DNA of 64,000 nucleotides from Henckelia pumila (Eukaryota > Streptophyta > Magnoliopsida > Lamiales > Gesneriaceae): NCBI RefSeq assembly GCF_033568475.1, contig NC_133123.1, positions 172,701,685 through 172,765,684 on the forward strand, given 5' to 3'. How positions within the stretch are numbered: position 1 is the stretch's first letter; every line of letters starts with the position of its first letter. The notes under the pieces were generated by a model. That model saw nothing but the letters and a program-made list of their open reading frames with translations. It ran no database searches and was not told where the DNA came from. The translations under genes and the position numbers were made by a program. This document shows, piece by piece, positions 44,245 to 59,440 of this stretch.

Positions 44245-46071
44245 TGCCCCGTTAGCCAACTTGTGGCTAAGGGCTTTGAGAGTCTCTTTTTGTAAACAAT
44301 CTTTGTTTAATATAATATACGTTCTTTAAATGGCGTTCACTTTATCTTATTATTATATAATGATATACTATTGCTATTTTGATAAAGACCTTGAATATAC
44401 TAAAGTAAGATGAGATATTGAATATAGAGAGATCACTATCATGAAACACATCTTATGTTCATTGTATATTCTAAACAGTTTCTAGTCAATTGAGTCATCC
44501 ACAAATAAGGATAAGGATCGCTTGAGATTGAGACTAGCATTTGCGATGCCGAGTACCATGTTTCATTGGTATGGAACATAGAGATGTTCGAAGCATGCAA
44601 ATGGATATTCATATGATGAATGATCGAACTACCCTATTCGGACTTTCCAAGTGGTTATCATTTATCGAGTGGATATAGTCCGCGGTTTTAGTTGTACACC
44701 ATTAGTCCTTATTACTTGAAACATCATTGAGACTCTATATGCTAGTATTGTGCTTTGACTCATTTACCGACTCTATTAGGGTCATCAGGTGTCGGGATTG
44801 GGTACAGTTACGACACATATAGGAGTCGATGCTTTGTTGTCAAGGATTCACCACATGCTTGCAAGCGTGGATATCCTATGCGATCTGAGGAGATATTAGT
44901 GTGACAAATCTCTGGCCAGAGTACATGATGTGCTTTAAGAAATGGTTTCTTAGTAGCACATGCGATGTCACTATTTGATCTTCAAGATGAATTGCATAGT
45001 TATCGAATCTCGAACGACTCTCGATTTACCAATGGTTGTTGATTCGATCGGGATATATGGATGAAGGGACCGTACTGTACGCTAACCAAAATCTATTGGT
45101 TCTTGCAGGCATTATAAGTGATATCTAGGGAATCATGGGGCGATGTTGCTAGGCGCTCTTACCATGATTCGTTGGGTAAGTCGGAAATCGTTGTTCCGAG
45201 TCACAAGGAGTTGTGAGCCCACGGCTAGCTGTATCCCTGAACCATTGAGGGTCACACAAGTAATGGATTTCTAATCCCCGTTGAGATAATTAAATTTAAA
45301 AAGTTAAATTTAGTGAATAAAGAAGTTGAACTTCTTATTTAAGAATAGAGGGAGTAAGATTTCCTAAAATGACATAGTGATGGACATTTTTGGAAATCAC
45401 TGAATTTGGATTCAAAAAATTTATCTTGACTTTAAAAGATGTTGAAATGGTTTCTGTGCACATTGGTGAAATTGGTTTATCAATCTGAGTCACGATGAAT
45501 TTTATGTTAATTTCTGAACATGCGGGCTTTGCTTGTCAGGCTTGAACTTAAGACTAATGGGCCCTAAGATGTTAGCAGCCCACATTAGAAATAAGTTATT
45601 GCAGTGCAGAAATTACACGGAACAGGTCACAAAATTTCGAAACCTAGAGAGCCTCCTCTGTAGAATTTGGCCGCCCCTTCCCTCACAGTGTTCGAAATTC
45701 AGTCTGCAAATTTCTGAATTTGCAGTCTGATTTAACAGATCATATCTGTTCTATCTCATCGTAGAAACTTCTGATAGACTTTCTAGTGCAGTCTATCAGA
45801 GGGATTAAACTTTTGTTCGTGGATCTGATTGAAGAATTGTTTGTTCATCAGTTCCTGGGATATACAACAAGAGCAGATTAATATGTTGGTGTCCATAATC
45901 TCGCTTCGAGAATTTAAGGTAAAATTTATATGATTTAAATTTTATGTTTTAATTTTAATCGTATGAATTTGATACTCATGATATGGAATCGTTCCATATA
46001 AAAAATTTTAAAACTTCCGCTGCACCGGATATCACTTTCTTTTCGATCCGAAGAACGACAGTGTTCCAACA
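44245..46071 (+). repeat. 3' LTR of Copia E
   Basis: 1827 bp, from TGCCCCGTTAGCCAACTTG to GTTCCAACA. It aligns along its length with 60177-62007. The short open frame 45533-45730 is not considered a gene. Immediately right is AGATC, which would be the right TSD; the left copy is lost with the 5' truncation. Confidence 0.9.
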
Positions 46072-47430
46072 AGATCATGGTTGATGGATTCGTCACGAGA
46101 CTACTATGGTCAGTTTGAGTTTGAATTGCCATCCGAGTTTGATTGACCGATTGATGAATCTACTATTTTATTCCCTACAGAATGATTCTCAGACATGATC
46201 AGATGTTAGATTTTTCGGTCAGAACTTTTGTCAGATTGTTGAATGTCGAATTTGGTCATTTCAGACAGAGGTTTTTGTTATACCCTTCTTGTGGTATATT
46301 CTTCGAAGAGACTTTTGTTATTCGAGTACATCTGAGTGCAGTGATTATCCTTAGAACGACGGACAACCAGAACAGATGATATGGATTTAGAGGCTTTGCC
46401 GAACTATTTAGAAAAGTTCTTGTATGAGCAGTACATGCCATATCTTAAGCTCAGTATTACCAGATGTGGTAAAACATGGTACCGATCCTGAAGGTCCATG
46501 GTTCGAATTAGAGGAAGTTATGAAACTCCCTGAGCCAGGGAAGAGAAGATTGGGAGTATGGTGATTGATGATTGCACTAGCCGACGATTGTTGCTAACTC
46601 CTATGAAGACCTTGTTTAACCGCTGTCAGATAACTATCTCAATGGTCTACTTTCAATAAGTTGCATAAAAAGAAATGAGAATCTCTAATGGCATATTTCG
46701 ATGAGATGTTCGAGCAGGATTGAAAATCTCATTGAATTGAGAAGAAGTTTTCTCTAAGTCACCTGATTTGAGACCAGATTTGATTAAATGTTATTAGGAC
46801 AGATGAAGAATTGTCTGTCGAGAAAGAAGACAACTTGAATTAGAGAGTCAAAGTATGCGGACGTTTAGACGCAAACTTTCGTATCTTGATCAGTAAGACC
46901 GGTGTTTCGGAAGATTTCAACTTTCAGAGGAAAGTCAGATATGATAAGAGAGAGAGAGAAATCGTCCCTGAGATTGAGTGAATATCATTAGAGTTCGGAT
47001 ATGATGGGCGATCTTGCCTACAGACTTGTTTTATTTCGTCTCTTTCTGGTTTTCATGAAGTGTTTTTCGTCTTTTGATGCGCATTATCACCACATCCTTG
47101 TTGTTGGATTACCAGATCATAATTTCTTTTGCTCTTTAGCCGATGAGACCGAATTTGTCGAGATGACAAATTGCTTGAGACGACTAATTCAGAGTTTCGA
47201 CCTGAATTAGAAGCAGTTCTAAGACAAACCGATTTAGTTTTTATTAGTGCAGTGGAGCTGTTATGGCCTTGAAGAAGAGATTTGGGAGACAGAGTCCGTT
47301 TTGAGACAACGTTTTCTGGACTTATTGTCTGAGAGATGAATTCTCTTGCAGATTTGGGTTTATCGCTTAGCTTTCAAGATTGAACAGTATTCGATTTCGA
47401 GGATGAAATCTATTCTTAGAGGGGGGGAAT
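46072..47430 (+). pseudogene. Gypsy D integrase and C-terminus, heavily decayed
   Basis: Shifting frames still show integrase text: ATGGATTCGTCACGA (as in MDFVTRL), FIPYRM with ILRHDQM (46170-46205), FVRLLNVEFG, RVHLSAVIILRTTDNQNR (for the RVHLSTAYHPQTDGQSER block), then ISxFRGKVRY-like text near 46905-46950, GDLAYRLVLFRLFLVFMKCFSSFDAHYHHIL (for the GDLAYRLxLPPSLSGIHDVFHVSMLRRYHPD block) and a WETE-like end near 47285-47300. The polypurine tract AGAGGGGGGGAAT ends at 47430. Decay is far greater than in A-C. The 5' part is missing because Copia E inserted here and its left side was deleted. Confidence 0.85.
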
Positions 47431-49305
47431 TGTAACGCCTCATTTTTTTTTTATTAATTGACTGTATTTGAAATAATCGGAGATTCCAAAGTTCAAGAGC
47501 CGACTTGATTTTGATCAAGGTCCTTTTTGCAAATTTCTGATTTTTTAGGGACAAAAGTGCAAAAATGGGTTTTGTTAGATATTTATAAGGGATATGACTT
47601 GGTCTCCTCCATTCTCTCTTCCCCCATCTTGCCTTCTTCCTCCATTGATGAGAGAAATGTGAACTTCAAGCTTTTTGATTTCACTTTTCGCTCGATCCGT
47701 CCGTTGGAATTTATTTCTGAAGGCAGATTAGCGATCACGGCTGCGAGAGCTTCGTTCTATAGTAAGTTTTTCTACGATCAGATGCATTCTATTTTTTGGA
47801 TGTTGTTAGAATCGATTGAGTTTTGAGTATGTTGTTCTTGGCAGAGTTCTGATCGTTTATTACCTGTCGGTTTTGTAATAGAGCGACGTTCGGAATTGTT
47901 ATGATTTTTGGAAGCCATTTTCGAAAATCTATATTTGGAGATGTTTTGGATTTGAGTTTGAATGTTTGAATGATGATTGATATGAGTTGTTTGGATTGAT
48001 ATTATGCTGTCTGCATTTCTGGTTTATCAGAATATAGCCGTTATGCAATCAGTTTGAAGTTTGGATATCGTTTCGTTGTTTTGATTGAGAGATTGAATGA
48101 CGATATTGATCTTGATGGTTTCTTTTGATAGATTGATTGAAGCCAGTGTTTGAAGATTTTAGCCGGTATAGTATCGATTTTCTTTTTATCGACTAAGAAG
48201 TTTGATTGAATCTTGATTGAGGAATCGTTGTTGTTCCAGGTTTGGAGCATCGACGTTTGAGAAAGGTATAAGATGACTTTGAAATGAAATATGACGATTA
48301 ACTCGAATCCGGATTGATTCGAGTGTCCTAGAAGAAATCACATACTTGCATGTTTATATGCTTATTTGAATTTATGATTGAATTGATATTTTAATGCATG
48401 AGATTTCATATGCATTCATATTGAGCCGATTGATTATTCATTTTGAATTAGACGATCTAGAGATTATAGTTGAGTGGCCTTGGTAGGCAATTTACTACAA
48501 GTGTCGATTAACTCACTATAATGCTCTAGAGTCTAGAGGATTAAAATATACCTCGTCCACCTCGAAAGGGGAGTTTGGTGTGATTGTTGGATGTTTTAAC
48601 CTCGGGAACCCAAACCGAAGAAAGAAAGAAAGAATAATTCCTTTTGATTATCTGAGTCTGATAATCCAAAAATTTTAAAGCCATGCATATCATTTTATTC
48701 CACAGTGAAATGAATTACTTGAATATTATGTGGAATTTGATTATATATCTTGTTTTGATATATTATGTGATATTGTATGCTAGTCTCTTTTACTGGGAAT
48801 ATTATTCTCACCGGATTATCCGGCTGTTTTCTTTTCTTTATTTGTGTGCTTGGCAACAGGTGGGGCAGGACCAAGACAGAGGCAGCATGACTAAGGGTCG
48901 AGTTGATTAGATGTGAGACTTGGTATTTTGGGAGTCGAATTTGTAATCGAACCTAGATTGTATTCGAACTCTAGTTGTGGTTTTGTTTTGAATAAGTTAG
49001 ATTGAAGCATGTTCTACTAGTTGAAGATTGTATAACTTTAGAACTACCTTGTATTGGATTATGCATGTGTTTTAACGTTTTTGAGTTGCGTTTTAATACA
49101 TGATTTTGTTTTGGAAGAGTTGGAGTCAAGCCTCCTTGTTTTTCTGGTGTCTGCTTGTTCTGCAGCAGGGGGCGCTCGGTCTGCACTTTTTAGCAGACCG
49201 AGCACACCCCCCTTTAAAAAAAAAAATCTTTGCTTTTAATCTTGAATCTTGTATGCTTATTTGTTGTTTAATCCGAGATTAGATATATAGAACAGAGGTC
49301 TCACA
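47431..49305 (+). repeat. LTR of Gypsy D
   Basis: 1875 bp, from TGTAACGCCTC to GAGGTCTCACA. Landmarks: TATTTATAAGGG near 47580, a CT-rich initiator zone, GTAAGT at 47762-47767, a TTCCAG|...AAAG|GTATAAG mini-exon-like unit near 48239-48268, CCGGATTATCCGG at 48811-48823, TTGTGTGCTTGGCAACAG ending 48859, and a perfect 11-bp hairpin at 49174-49203 followed by an A-run. Its end is followed by TTAAG and TGGTA, the first bases of a PBS, as in element C. Confidence 0.88.
49174..49203 (+). other. Hairpin near the end of LTR D
   Basis: GCTCGGTCTGC (49174-49184) pairs perfectly with GCAGACCGAGC (49193-49203) around the loop ACTTTTTA. Outer GGGGG and CCCCCC could extend it with a bulge. An A-run of 11 follows at 49215. 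Confidence 0.85.
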
Positions 49306-49359
49306 TTAAGTGGTAGAACCGAGGTCTCACATAATATAAGTGGTAATTTTTATAAAGTT

Positions 49360-50118
49360 GCCAAATTCGATGATTATACCATGAGAAAGTGAAAATTCAT
49401 TTCATCAATTGATTGATTCTGTTTTTCCAAATATGAGAGACCATGTACATGATGCAAATTACATGGTTGACAGAGCTATTATCACTACAAAATATGTAGA
49501 TGTTGATGAAATCAATGAAATTCTCATTTTAAAATTTCTCGGAGAAAAAAAATATACACATCTTGGGACTCCGTAGAAGATGATAACAACAATTTTTTCC
49601 AAGAAGATCGAGTTTTTGAATTCTCTTTGTCCGAGTGATTTGCCACCTCATCGAATCACATTGAAAGTAGGATGTCCAATTATGCTTAAGGAATGTTGCA
49701 TTTGAACTCGGACTCTGCAATGGAACAAGATTAATATGCCGCATCTTGGGAGAAACTTCATAGATGCAGAAATCATAACAAGTCCTCAAAAGGGTACACA
49801 ATATTTTCTTCATCGAATGCCTATGAAAGGTGAAGAAAATTCAGGACTGCCATTTGAACTTACACGCAGACAATACCCCGGCCCGTAAGATTAAGTTTTG
49901 CTCTTACCATAAACAAGGTACAAGGTCAAACAATACCAAATGTTGGTATTTTCCTGCGTAATCATGTGTTTAGTCATGATCAACTATATGTCGCACTTTC
50001 TAGAGGAGTTTCTCAAAGATCAACACAAACTTTAGTAAAAGATGAGAAGTTACAAAATCGATCAGGGGTGTACACGAAAAACGTTGTGTACAGAGACATA
50101 CTACTACCAAATGGATGA
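49360..50118 (+). pseudogene. Helitron PIF1-like helicase, C-terminal part, broken
   Basis: Text of the helicase end is readable across frames: MRDHVHDANYMVDRAIITTKYVDVDEINE, a TAG at 49575, SLCPSDLPPHRITLKVGCPIMLKECC, NFIDAEIITSPQKGTQYFLHRMP, then after a frame change RLSFALTINKVQGQTIPNVG, FSHDQLYVALSRGVSQRSTQTLV and TKNVVYRDILLPNG with a TGA at 50116-50118. The last two blocks are the PIF1/RecD motifs V and VI (K-x-QGQT and YVALSR). It is the 3' end of the gene whose Rep part ends at 35354. About 1.7 kb of coding sequence (end of Rep and helicase motifs I-IV) is missing between them. Confidence 0.88.
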
Positions 50119-52150
50119 GAAAAACATAAATGTGAGATATCATGCATTCCTTTTCCTAATACCATTAAAAAAAATCTATTTACTAATTTATACAACTCAT
50201 TTTTTTTTGAATAGCAGACGACAACATAAAACTCAAGATGCAGTTCAACGCTGAAGCGACAAGAAATATTCAGTTCGTGCATGTGGATGCTATTACAAGA
50301 TATCAACAAAATGTATTGCGGTTGAATGCTCTATTGCATGTGGTATATTTTAATTCTAATTACGTATAATTTTAGAAATAAGTCTCATCTAACATTGACT
50401 TTGATAATTTTAAAGCCTACAAAGACGCGGATAATTGGTTTGGGCTGGAAAATCACAATTGGGATGAAGATAAATGACTTTGGACGTTTGATTTTAAAAT
50501 TTTTTCGAAAACTTAAGAGACATACGTAAGCAAGTTTATTATGCAGTCTATCTTTTTTATTTAACGTAGAAAGTTATGAGTACATTTTTTGTTAATTTCT
50601 TTTTATAGTATGAAGAGAATTGGTTGGATTGAAGGATGAGATCTAACAAAGATATGACAACATATACTCTTTAAAATTTTATAGATGCAGTGTGTTTAAT
50701 GTCTATTTAAGTTTTACAATTTTTGTTCCCATTAATTTTAAAGAAAGGCATAGCAAAACGAAGACAGATAGAAGAAACAACATTGTTCAGGTACATATGT
50801 GCTTATAGTTGAAAGAAAAAAAATAATAACCTTACTTATTATTGCATTATGCTCTTTCATTTTTACCCTTATTTATATATTGATAGAAAAAAAATCAGAC
50901 CTGCCAATAATATTGACATAAAAATAGTACTACATAAATTATATATTATGCTTACTAAATATTACTTCAATATAATAGAATAAATTCTCAGTTTATAATT
51001 GTTATTCCTGCAGTTTTACGAGCGTCGCAAATAAGAAGACAAGTTTTGAACAGTTGATTCAAATAATTATATCTCATGTTTATGAGATGATACATTTAAT
51101 TGTTTTATGTCTAGCTATTATAAATAAGTGACAATTAGTGGATGAAAACATGTTGCAATGTATAGGTGAAGATGAATATTTTTTTCTTTTAATATTTTAT
51201 AAAATGGTAGATATTCAATTTAAATCATTTATTGATTTTTTTTTTATGTTTGCATAGTGATGGTGAATTGGTGATATTGATTTCAATATAATTATTGTTC
51301 TAAAAAAATTGTCAAGGTACACCGATGACTATATTTAATGTAATTAAGTACATATCACACACAATATTTTCATTATAAAACGTCATTATATTGTATTAAA
51401 ATATACTTTAAACTTTAATCATCTCGGTCGCTAGTAATTAATTAATTATGTGTATTGTTGCATTGTTGTTGTTTTTTTCTTTTAAAAAACATGTGTTTTT
51501 TTTGTTTTTCTTAATTATGTGGAAGTTTTATTTTTTTTTGAATTAAATGTAATTGTAAATTTTTTTGGAAAAAAAGTGCAATTTATTTATATTCATTAAA
51601 TACAAAATTATTAAATGAAATAAAAAATTAATATTTTACTATTATCTCATTACTGTATGACCATGAGATGAAATTATCAACATTAACAACATGAGATTGA
51701 AATTCATTTGTTCAACTTCATCTCATTCTTGAACATGCTTTATAATGCATGAGAATTTTAGAGTAATCATATATTTTTTTATGTCATATTTTTTAAGTAC
51801 CAAAAATGCCTATCAAGTTTAAAAAAATAAACCTAATTTTAGCTAATGAAAAATGTTATAAAAACTTTTATTTTAGTAAATTATAATTTATATAACACTA
51901 GCTTATCTTACTTACTTTGAAATTATTATTTTTTATTGTACATATAAATTGAGTTGACTCGAGACTCAAGACCATGCTATAAGAGTCGGAGTCTTTGACA
52001 CAATACCCGTTCTTGATTTTTTTTGAAAAAAAACCTCCAAACGTGGTACATAAATTCTTGGAAACTTTAATTTGATCAAATTTGATAACTTGGGCACTTG
52101 ATTTTGAAAAACAGTATCATACATGTATTATTAGTAACCATGGCTAATAA
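50119..52150. other. AT-rich non-coding DNA between Helitron relic and GLR gene
   Basis: No gene seen. Small open frames (50042-50254, 50326-50529) are antisense or composition-driven. It could include the Helitron 3' untranslated region, but I could not identify a terminal hairpin plus CTRR. A CTAGT at 51433-51437 is followed by AATTAATTAATT without a convincing GC-rich stem. A 24-bp direct repeat (AAACAGTATCATACWTGTATTATTA) lies at about 52109 and 52178. Confidence 0.5.
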
Positions 52151-52159
52151 TTTTTTTTT

Positions 52160-52832
52160 AGCTGGCTGTGTTACTGTAGAAACAGTATCATACTTGTATT
52201 ATTACTTGTAAACCAAAACGACTCGGACTTGTAGAAAAGCCATGAAGCTTTTGGAACGACGATAATGGTGGGTTTCGGAGAATTATCGATTTGAGCCCAC
52301 ACATAACAACAGTAGTGGAATGGAATTTGGAGGCAGAAAGTGCAAGAATCTGTACGAGAGAGAGAGAATGTAAGTGGAAGCCCAACTATTCCAGTTATCT
52401 TTTTTGCCCTCGCACGGGAGACGGGCGACTTTTTTGGATTTGATGCTATCAATTTTTGGAAGTAAATCACGCGTCGAATTCATCTTTTGTACAGTTGAGC
52501 TAGTGGGGCACAAGCTAATTCCACTAGTGGTTGCAACTTTTGTGGTGTTGGTCCCCTGATGTTATAGAATATACAGTTTGAGTGGAGCTAATGTTTTTGA
52601 ATCTGTTAATATGTTTTGCTATGAGTTAGGCCTTGTTTCCCGCTTTTTTGCCGTGTCTCTCTTCTGTTCAAAAGGGCTTTCTTGTTTGCTTGTTGCTTTG
52701 AAACTTGGGAATTCTGAGAATCTAGTTTAGGTGGCATATTAATTCTTTAACTACATGTAGTCTGGTTGCGGAATTTAGAGTGAGATTTTCTGTTAATGAT
52801 TGTCATATCGGTTTTGATCTTAATTTAGCAGG
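52160..52832 (+). promoter_or_regulatory. 5' flank and probable 5' UTR with intron of the GLR gene
   Basis: A GA-rich stretch (ACGAGAGAGAGAGAATG, 52355-52370) is followed by GTAAGTGG at 52370, a good splice donor. AATTTAGCAG ends at 52831, a good acceptor, one base before the ATG at 52833. A 5' UTR intron of 462 bp is therefore likely. Small minus-strand open frames at 52171-52513 are not supported by any motif. Confidence 0.5.
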
Positions 52833-56416
<3,584 letters not shown>

Positions 56417-57553
56417 ATTTTTCATGAAATTAGAACATAAAAAATTTCTCCAGTAGTCGTAAATAGATGAGAAATATATTCTCAAGGCAACTGTTTATAT
56501 CATACATGATGTATTATATTAGGATACATAGCAGATAGAGATGTATCATTAAAACTAGTGAAAAAATGCACACGCAAAACGTGTGTAAAATAAGAAGTTT
56601 TTATTTTTTATTTTTTATATGTATTTGTTTTTTGAAAGCAAAACATGAAGTGATTGGGAGGTTAGTGGGATAGTGGATAAGTAGGGGTAATTATAGAATA
56701 ATATATTTTGGTGTTTTTAAAGGTAGTTAGTATAGTATGCTCATCTTTTATATAATACAAGCCATCATGACACACGCGATGCATGTTCCGTAAATATATA
56801 ATTTGGTAAAGACTCCAACTGGGTAAATGTGTCGGTAGAGGAAATCCGAGTTTGACAGAGAAAAAAAATGGAAGAGGAGGAAGGATGTTAGAGGAAAAAT
56901 CGATTACAACGTGGGAGGAAATGGGACATTGAGACAATTTTTTGTCAGTTATGTGGGGTGTGAGGGTATAATGAAATTTTTTTTACAAAAAATTAAAATG
57001 ACATCCAAAGTAGTTTTTATAAGTCACACAAACTTAATAATATAGTAAGATAATATAATAGAATATATTTTATTTTGTGAAAAGTGATATTTGTAAAATT
57101 TGTTTTGGTGATTCTAACAATGAAACTTTGATATGTTGTGTTATTGATGAAAAGATAATTGTGTGAAGGTGGTTGCTGTAAACATATGTACCAATGTAAA
57201 TGATATTTAAATATTTATTATTGTAAGAATTTGCACATCAAAATGTATTTGTATATATGTACTGTGCTCCCGCGGAAGCTACTATTGTTCCTTTATCCAC
57301 TACAAAGATATGGATACCCCTGCATTAGCTTGAGTCCAGGCCCAAGGGAAAATTGACCTTGTTCTCGGATCAGGGCCAGAGACCCGATGACCTAGGGGGA
57401 CTACGGAGAGACGCCCAGTTCATCCAAAGGGGAGACCGAGGACCTGAGGACCCACGCTGAGGGCGAGGAGATGCTCGATCCGCTGGAAAGGGTGACCGCA
57501 GACCCAAAGGCTTGGGGAGAGCAGCACGCCAGGACTGAGTGGGTGGTAAGAGG
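56417..57553. other. Non-coding DNA downstream of the GLR gene
   Basis: The start should hold the GLR 3' UTR; no clear AATAAA was chosen. ACACACGTTTTGCGTGTG-like words occur in opposite orientations at about 56569-56586 (GCACACGCAAAACGTGTGT) and 56769-56788 (ACACACGCGATGCATGTTCC), 200 bp apart, hinting at a small non-autonomous element. From about 57270 the base composition becomes GC-richer (GGACCTGAGGACCC), resembling LTR or leader sequence of an unknown element. Confidence 0.4.
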
Positions 57554-58137
57554 GCTGAGAACCTGATAGATCACGATGAGAAGTGTTGAGGATCCAAGCT
57601 CGGATCCCAGACATGGGTAGCAGGTTGGATTAGTCATAGTGGTCGGGAATTAACCGAGGTCCCGGGGCCAGGTAGTTAGAGAGTAACTGAAAGGGTCAAG
57701 ATATTTTGTGGAATTGGAGGAAAGCTCGGGGTCTGAGGGATAATTACTGAGCTTAAGGAGATATAGGTAGTGTTGTGCTTCTAGGAAGTAGTTATCAACT
57801 TTTCTTTAACAAAATTTCAAAATTTTATTAAAGAAAAGCTGAGAACCTAATAGATCACGATGAGATGGTAAGGTTACGAGAAGTGTTGAGGATCCAAGCT
57901 CGGATCCCAGACTTGGGTAGCAGGTTGGATTAGTCATAGTGGTCGGGAATTAACGGAGGTCTTGGGGCCAGGTAGTTAGAGAGTGACTGAAGGGGTCAAG
58001 ATATTTTGTGGAATTGGAGGAAAGCTCGGGGTCTGAGGGATAATTACTGAGCTTAAGGAGATATAGGTAGTGTTGTGCTTCTAGGAAGTAGTTCTCAACT
58101 TTTCTTTAACAAAATTTCAAAATTTTATTAAAGAAAA
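57554..58137. repeat. Tandem duplication, units of 284 and 300 bp
   Basis: Unit 57554-57837 (starting GCTGAGAACCTGATAGATC) recurs at 57838-58137. The second unit has about 15 extra bases (ATGGTAAGGTTACGA) after GATGAG and a handful of substitutions. A third copy starts at 58138 (GCTGAGAA) and is cut off at once. Each unit ends with a near-perfect 19-bp palindrome, CTTTTCTTTAACAAAATTT with its complement (57799-57838 and 58099-58138), so the duplication border lies at a hairpin. Confidence 0.9.
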
Positions 58138-58304
58138 GCTGAGAAGTGCTTCTTAGAAGTTCTCCCAAATACTGACATAGTTGTGGAGAACATGGAATGA
58201 TATCAAATCAAAAATTTTATTTCTTTATCTATATATATTAATATCTTTCAAATTTTTTTTTGAAACCATTAATATCTTAAAGATAAAGAAAGAAGAAGAG
58301 GAAA

Positions 58305-59440
58305 TGTATAGTAGCCCGATTTCCATTCTAGTTATTATAAAGACTAAGTCTGTTTAGAATGTTTTAAACATGATTATGAGATTCTCTAATGGGTTAAAGG
58401 AGGAGAAAATCGAATTCAAGACGTTCGAAAAATGGTCCAAGAGAGATCCCAAGTAGTGGGGAGTTCGGACGATCTGAACTAAGGCATGCAAAAGGATCGG
58501 ACCATCCGAATTGTTTAGAAGCATGATTTGAGTTCAAAAGCTCCGAAGCGTTCGGACAATCCAAAGATGAAGATCGGACGATCTGATTTCATTTAGGTAA
58601 GGGATAAGAGATTTGATTGAACATGATCAGAAGTTCGGACGATCCAAAGCTAGGATCGTACGATTCGAACTATATCAACAGCCAGCAGTCCGAAGGTAGG
58701 ACATGTGTTCGGAGGGGGTTGTTTGGAAGATCGGACGATCCGAACTGGGATCGGACCATCCGATCTTTGGTCTATATATATAAGCCGAGAGCCTTGTTTC
58801 AAAGTGCACCATTTCCTCTTCCTCTTCCATTCTAATTAGCTTTTAAGGGATTTTAAGCGTTCTTCTCGAGGGTCAGGAAGCGACGAAGCACTGCCAGGGT
58901 TGTAGCGAAGTTGTGCCCAAGTTTTGGGGTTGTCGCGACCGGTGGGCTTACGAAGGACGCATGTATTGTACTAGACTCAGATTAGCTTTTGTGAGTAGCT
59001 ATTAGTCTAGTTAAGGCTTTTTGTAAGCTATAAGTGGTATAGTGATTATATGCTTATAAGCTCGGACTTGAGTACCTGGTTGGCTAGGTTACTTGAGTTG
59101 CATGATTTGAGGTACTGACGTACTATCCGAGATACCCTGGTTGAGTATGCTTATTATTTGATTGCATGTTTTATGTTGTATTGATTATATGTGAATTTAT
59201 TATGTCATGGATATTATGCTGCATTCATTGGCACGTTGAGCCTATAATTTTCATTAAGATAACCAGTAGAGGGGTCGCTCAGCCCAATTATATTTTGTGG
59301 ATGGATGTCATGGTTTTGGATCCGGATATGTCCGCGGTTGTATGGTATGGGAGCCACTTTCTGATGCGACGGCCCAGCGTGCTACATACTATGGCGCCTT
59401 TGACTGAGTAGTGTTCTGATGCGATCATGGATGGCTCGCA
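58305..59440 (+). repeat. Gypsy LTR fragment G, related to the LTR of B
   Basis: It begins TGTATAGTAGCCCG just after a purine run (AAAGAAAGAAGAAGAGGAAA). Like LTR B in its own direction, it has GTTTTAAACATGATTA early, then an array of TCGGACGATCCGAA-type palindromes (about 58463-58770), a TATA box CTATATATATAAG (58772-58783), a CT-rich zone and late words such as CTATGGCGCC (59389-59398) and GTTCTGA that match B. No clean 3' end is seen near 59440. It is older and diverged; no partner LTR is in the window. Confidence 0.7.
58463..58770 (+). repeat. TCGGACGATCCGA palindrome array in LTR G
   Basis: Units include TTCGGACGATCTGAAC, GATCGGACCATCCGAATT, TCGGACAATCC, ATCGGACGATCTGA, TTCGGACGATCCAAA, AGATCGGACGATCCGAACT and GATCGGACCATCCGATC. 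They lie just upstream of the TATA box, the same place as the GATCGGAA array in LTR B, but with a different core. Confidence 0.8.

Larger units (their letters stand above)
39003..46071 (+). mobile_element. Ty1/Copia element E, 5'-truncated
   Basis: The sequence matches Copia F in the same order: its leader 39003-40300 equals F 62425-63743, and its 3' LTR 44245-46071 equals the F 5' LTR 60177-62007. E lacks a 5' LTR, a PBS and the first 415 bases of the leader that F has. One gag-pol frame of 1305 codons follows, with five in-frame stops and no frameshift. A purine-rich stretch GGGCAAGTGGAAGATTGAAAG (without a fully typical PPT) precedes the LTR. The right border falls in the integrase of Gypsy D. 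Confidence 0.93.

Noticed and set aside
51420..51445. CTAGT followed by AATT as a Helitron 3' terminus
   Set aside because: No convincing GC-rich hairpin stands 10-12 bases upstream, and the T is not followed by a supported target.
52171..52513. Minus-strand open frames upstream of the GLR gene
   Set aside because: They overlap the likely 5' UTR of GLR, have no recognisable motif and overlap one another in different frames.
56569..56788. Inverted CACACG/CGTGTG words as the ends of a small transposon
   Set aside because: The match is short and imperfect, and no target duplication was found.
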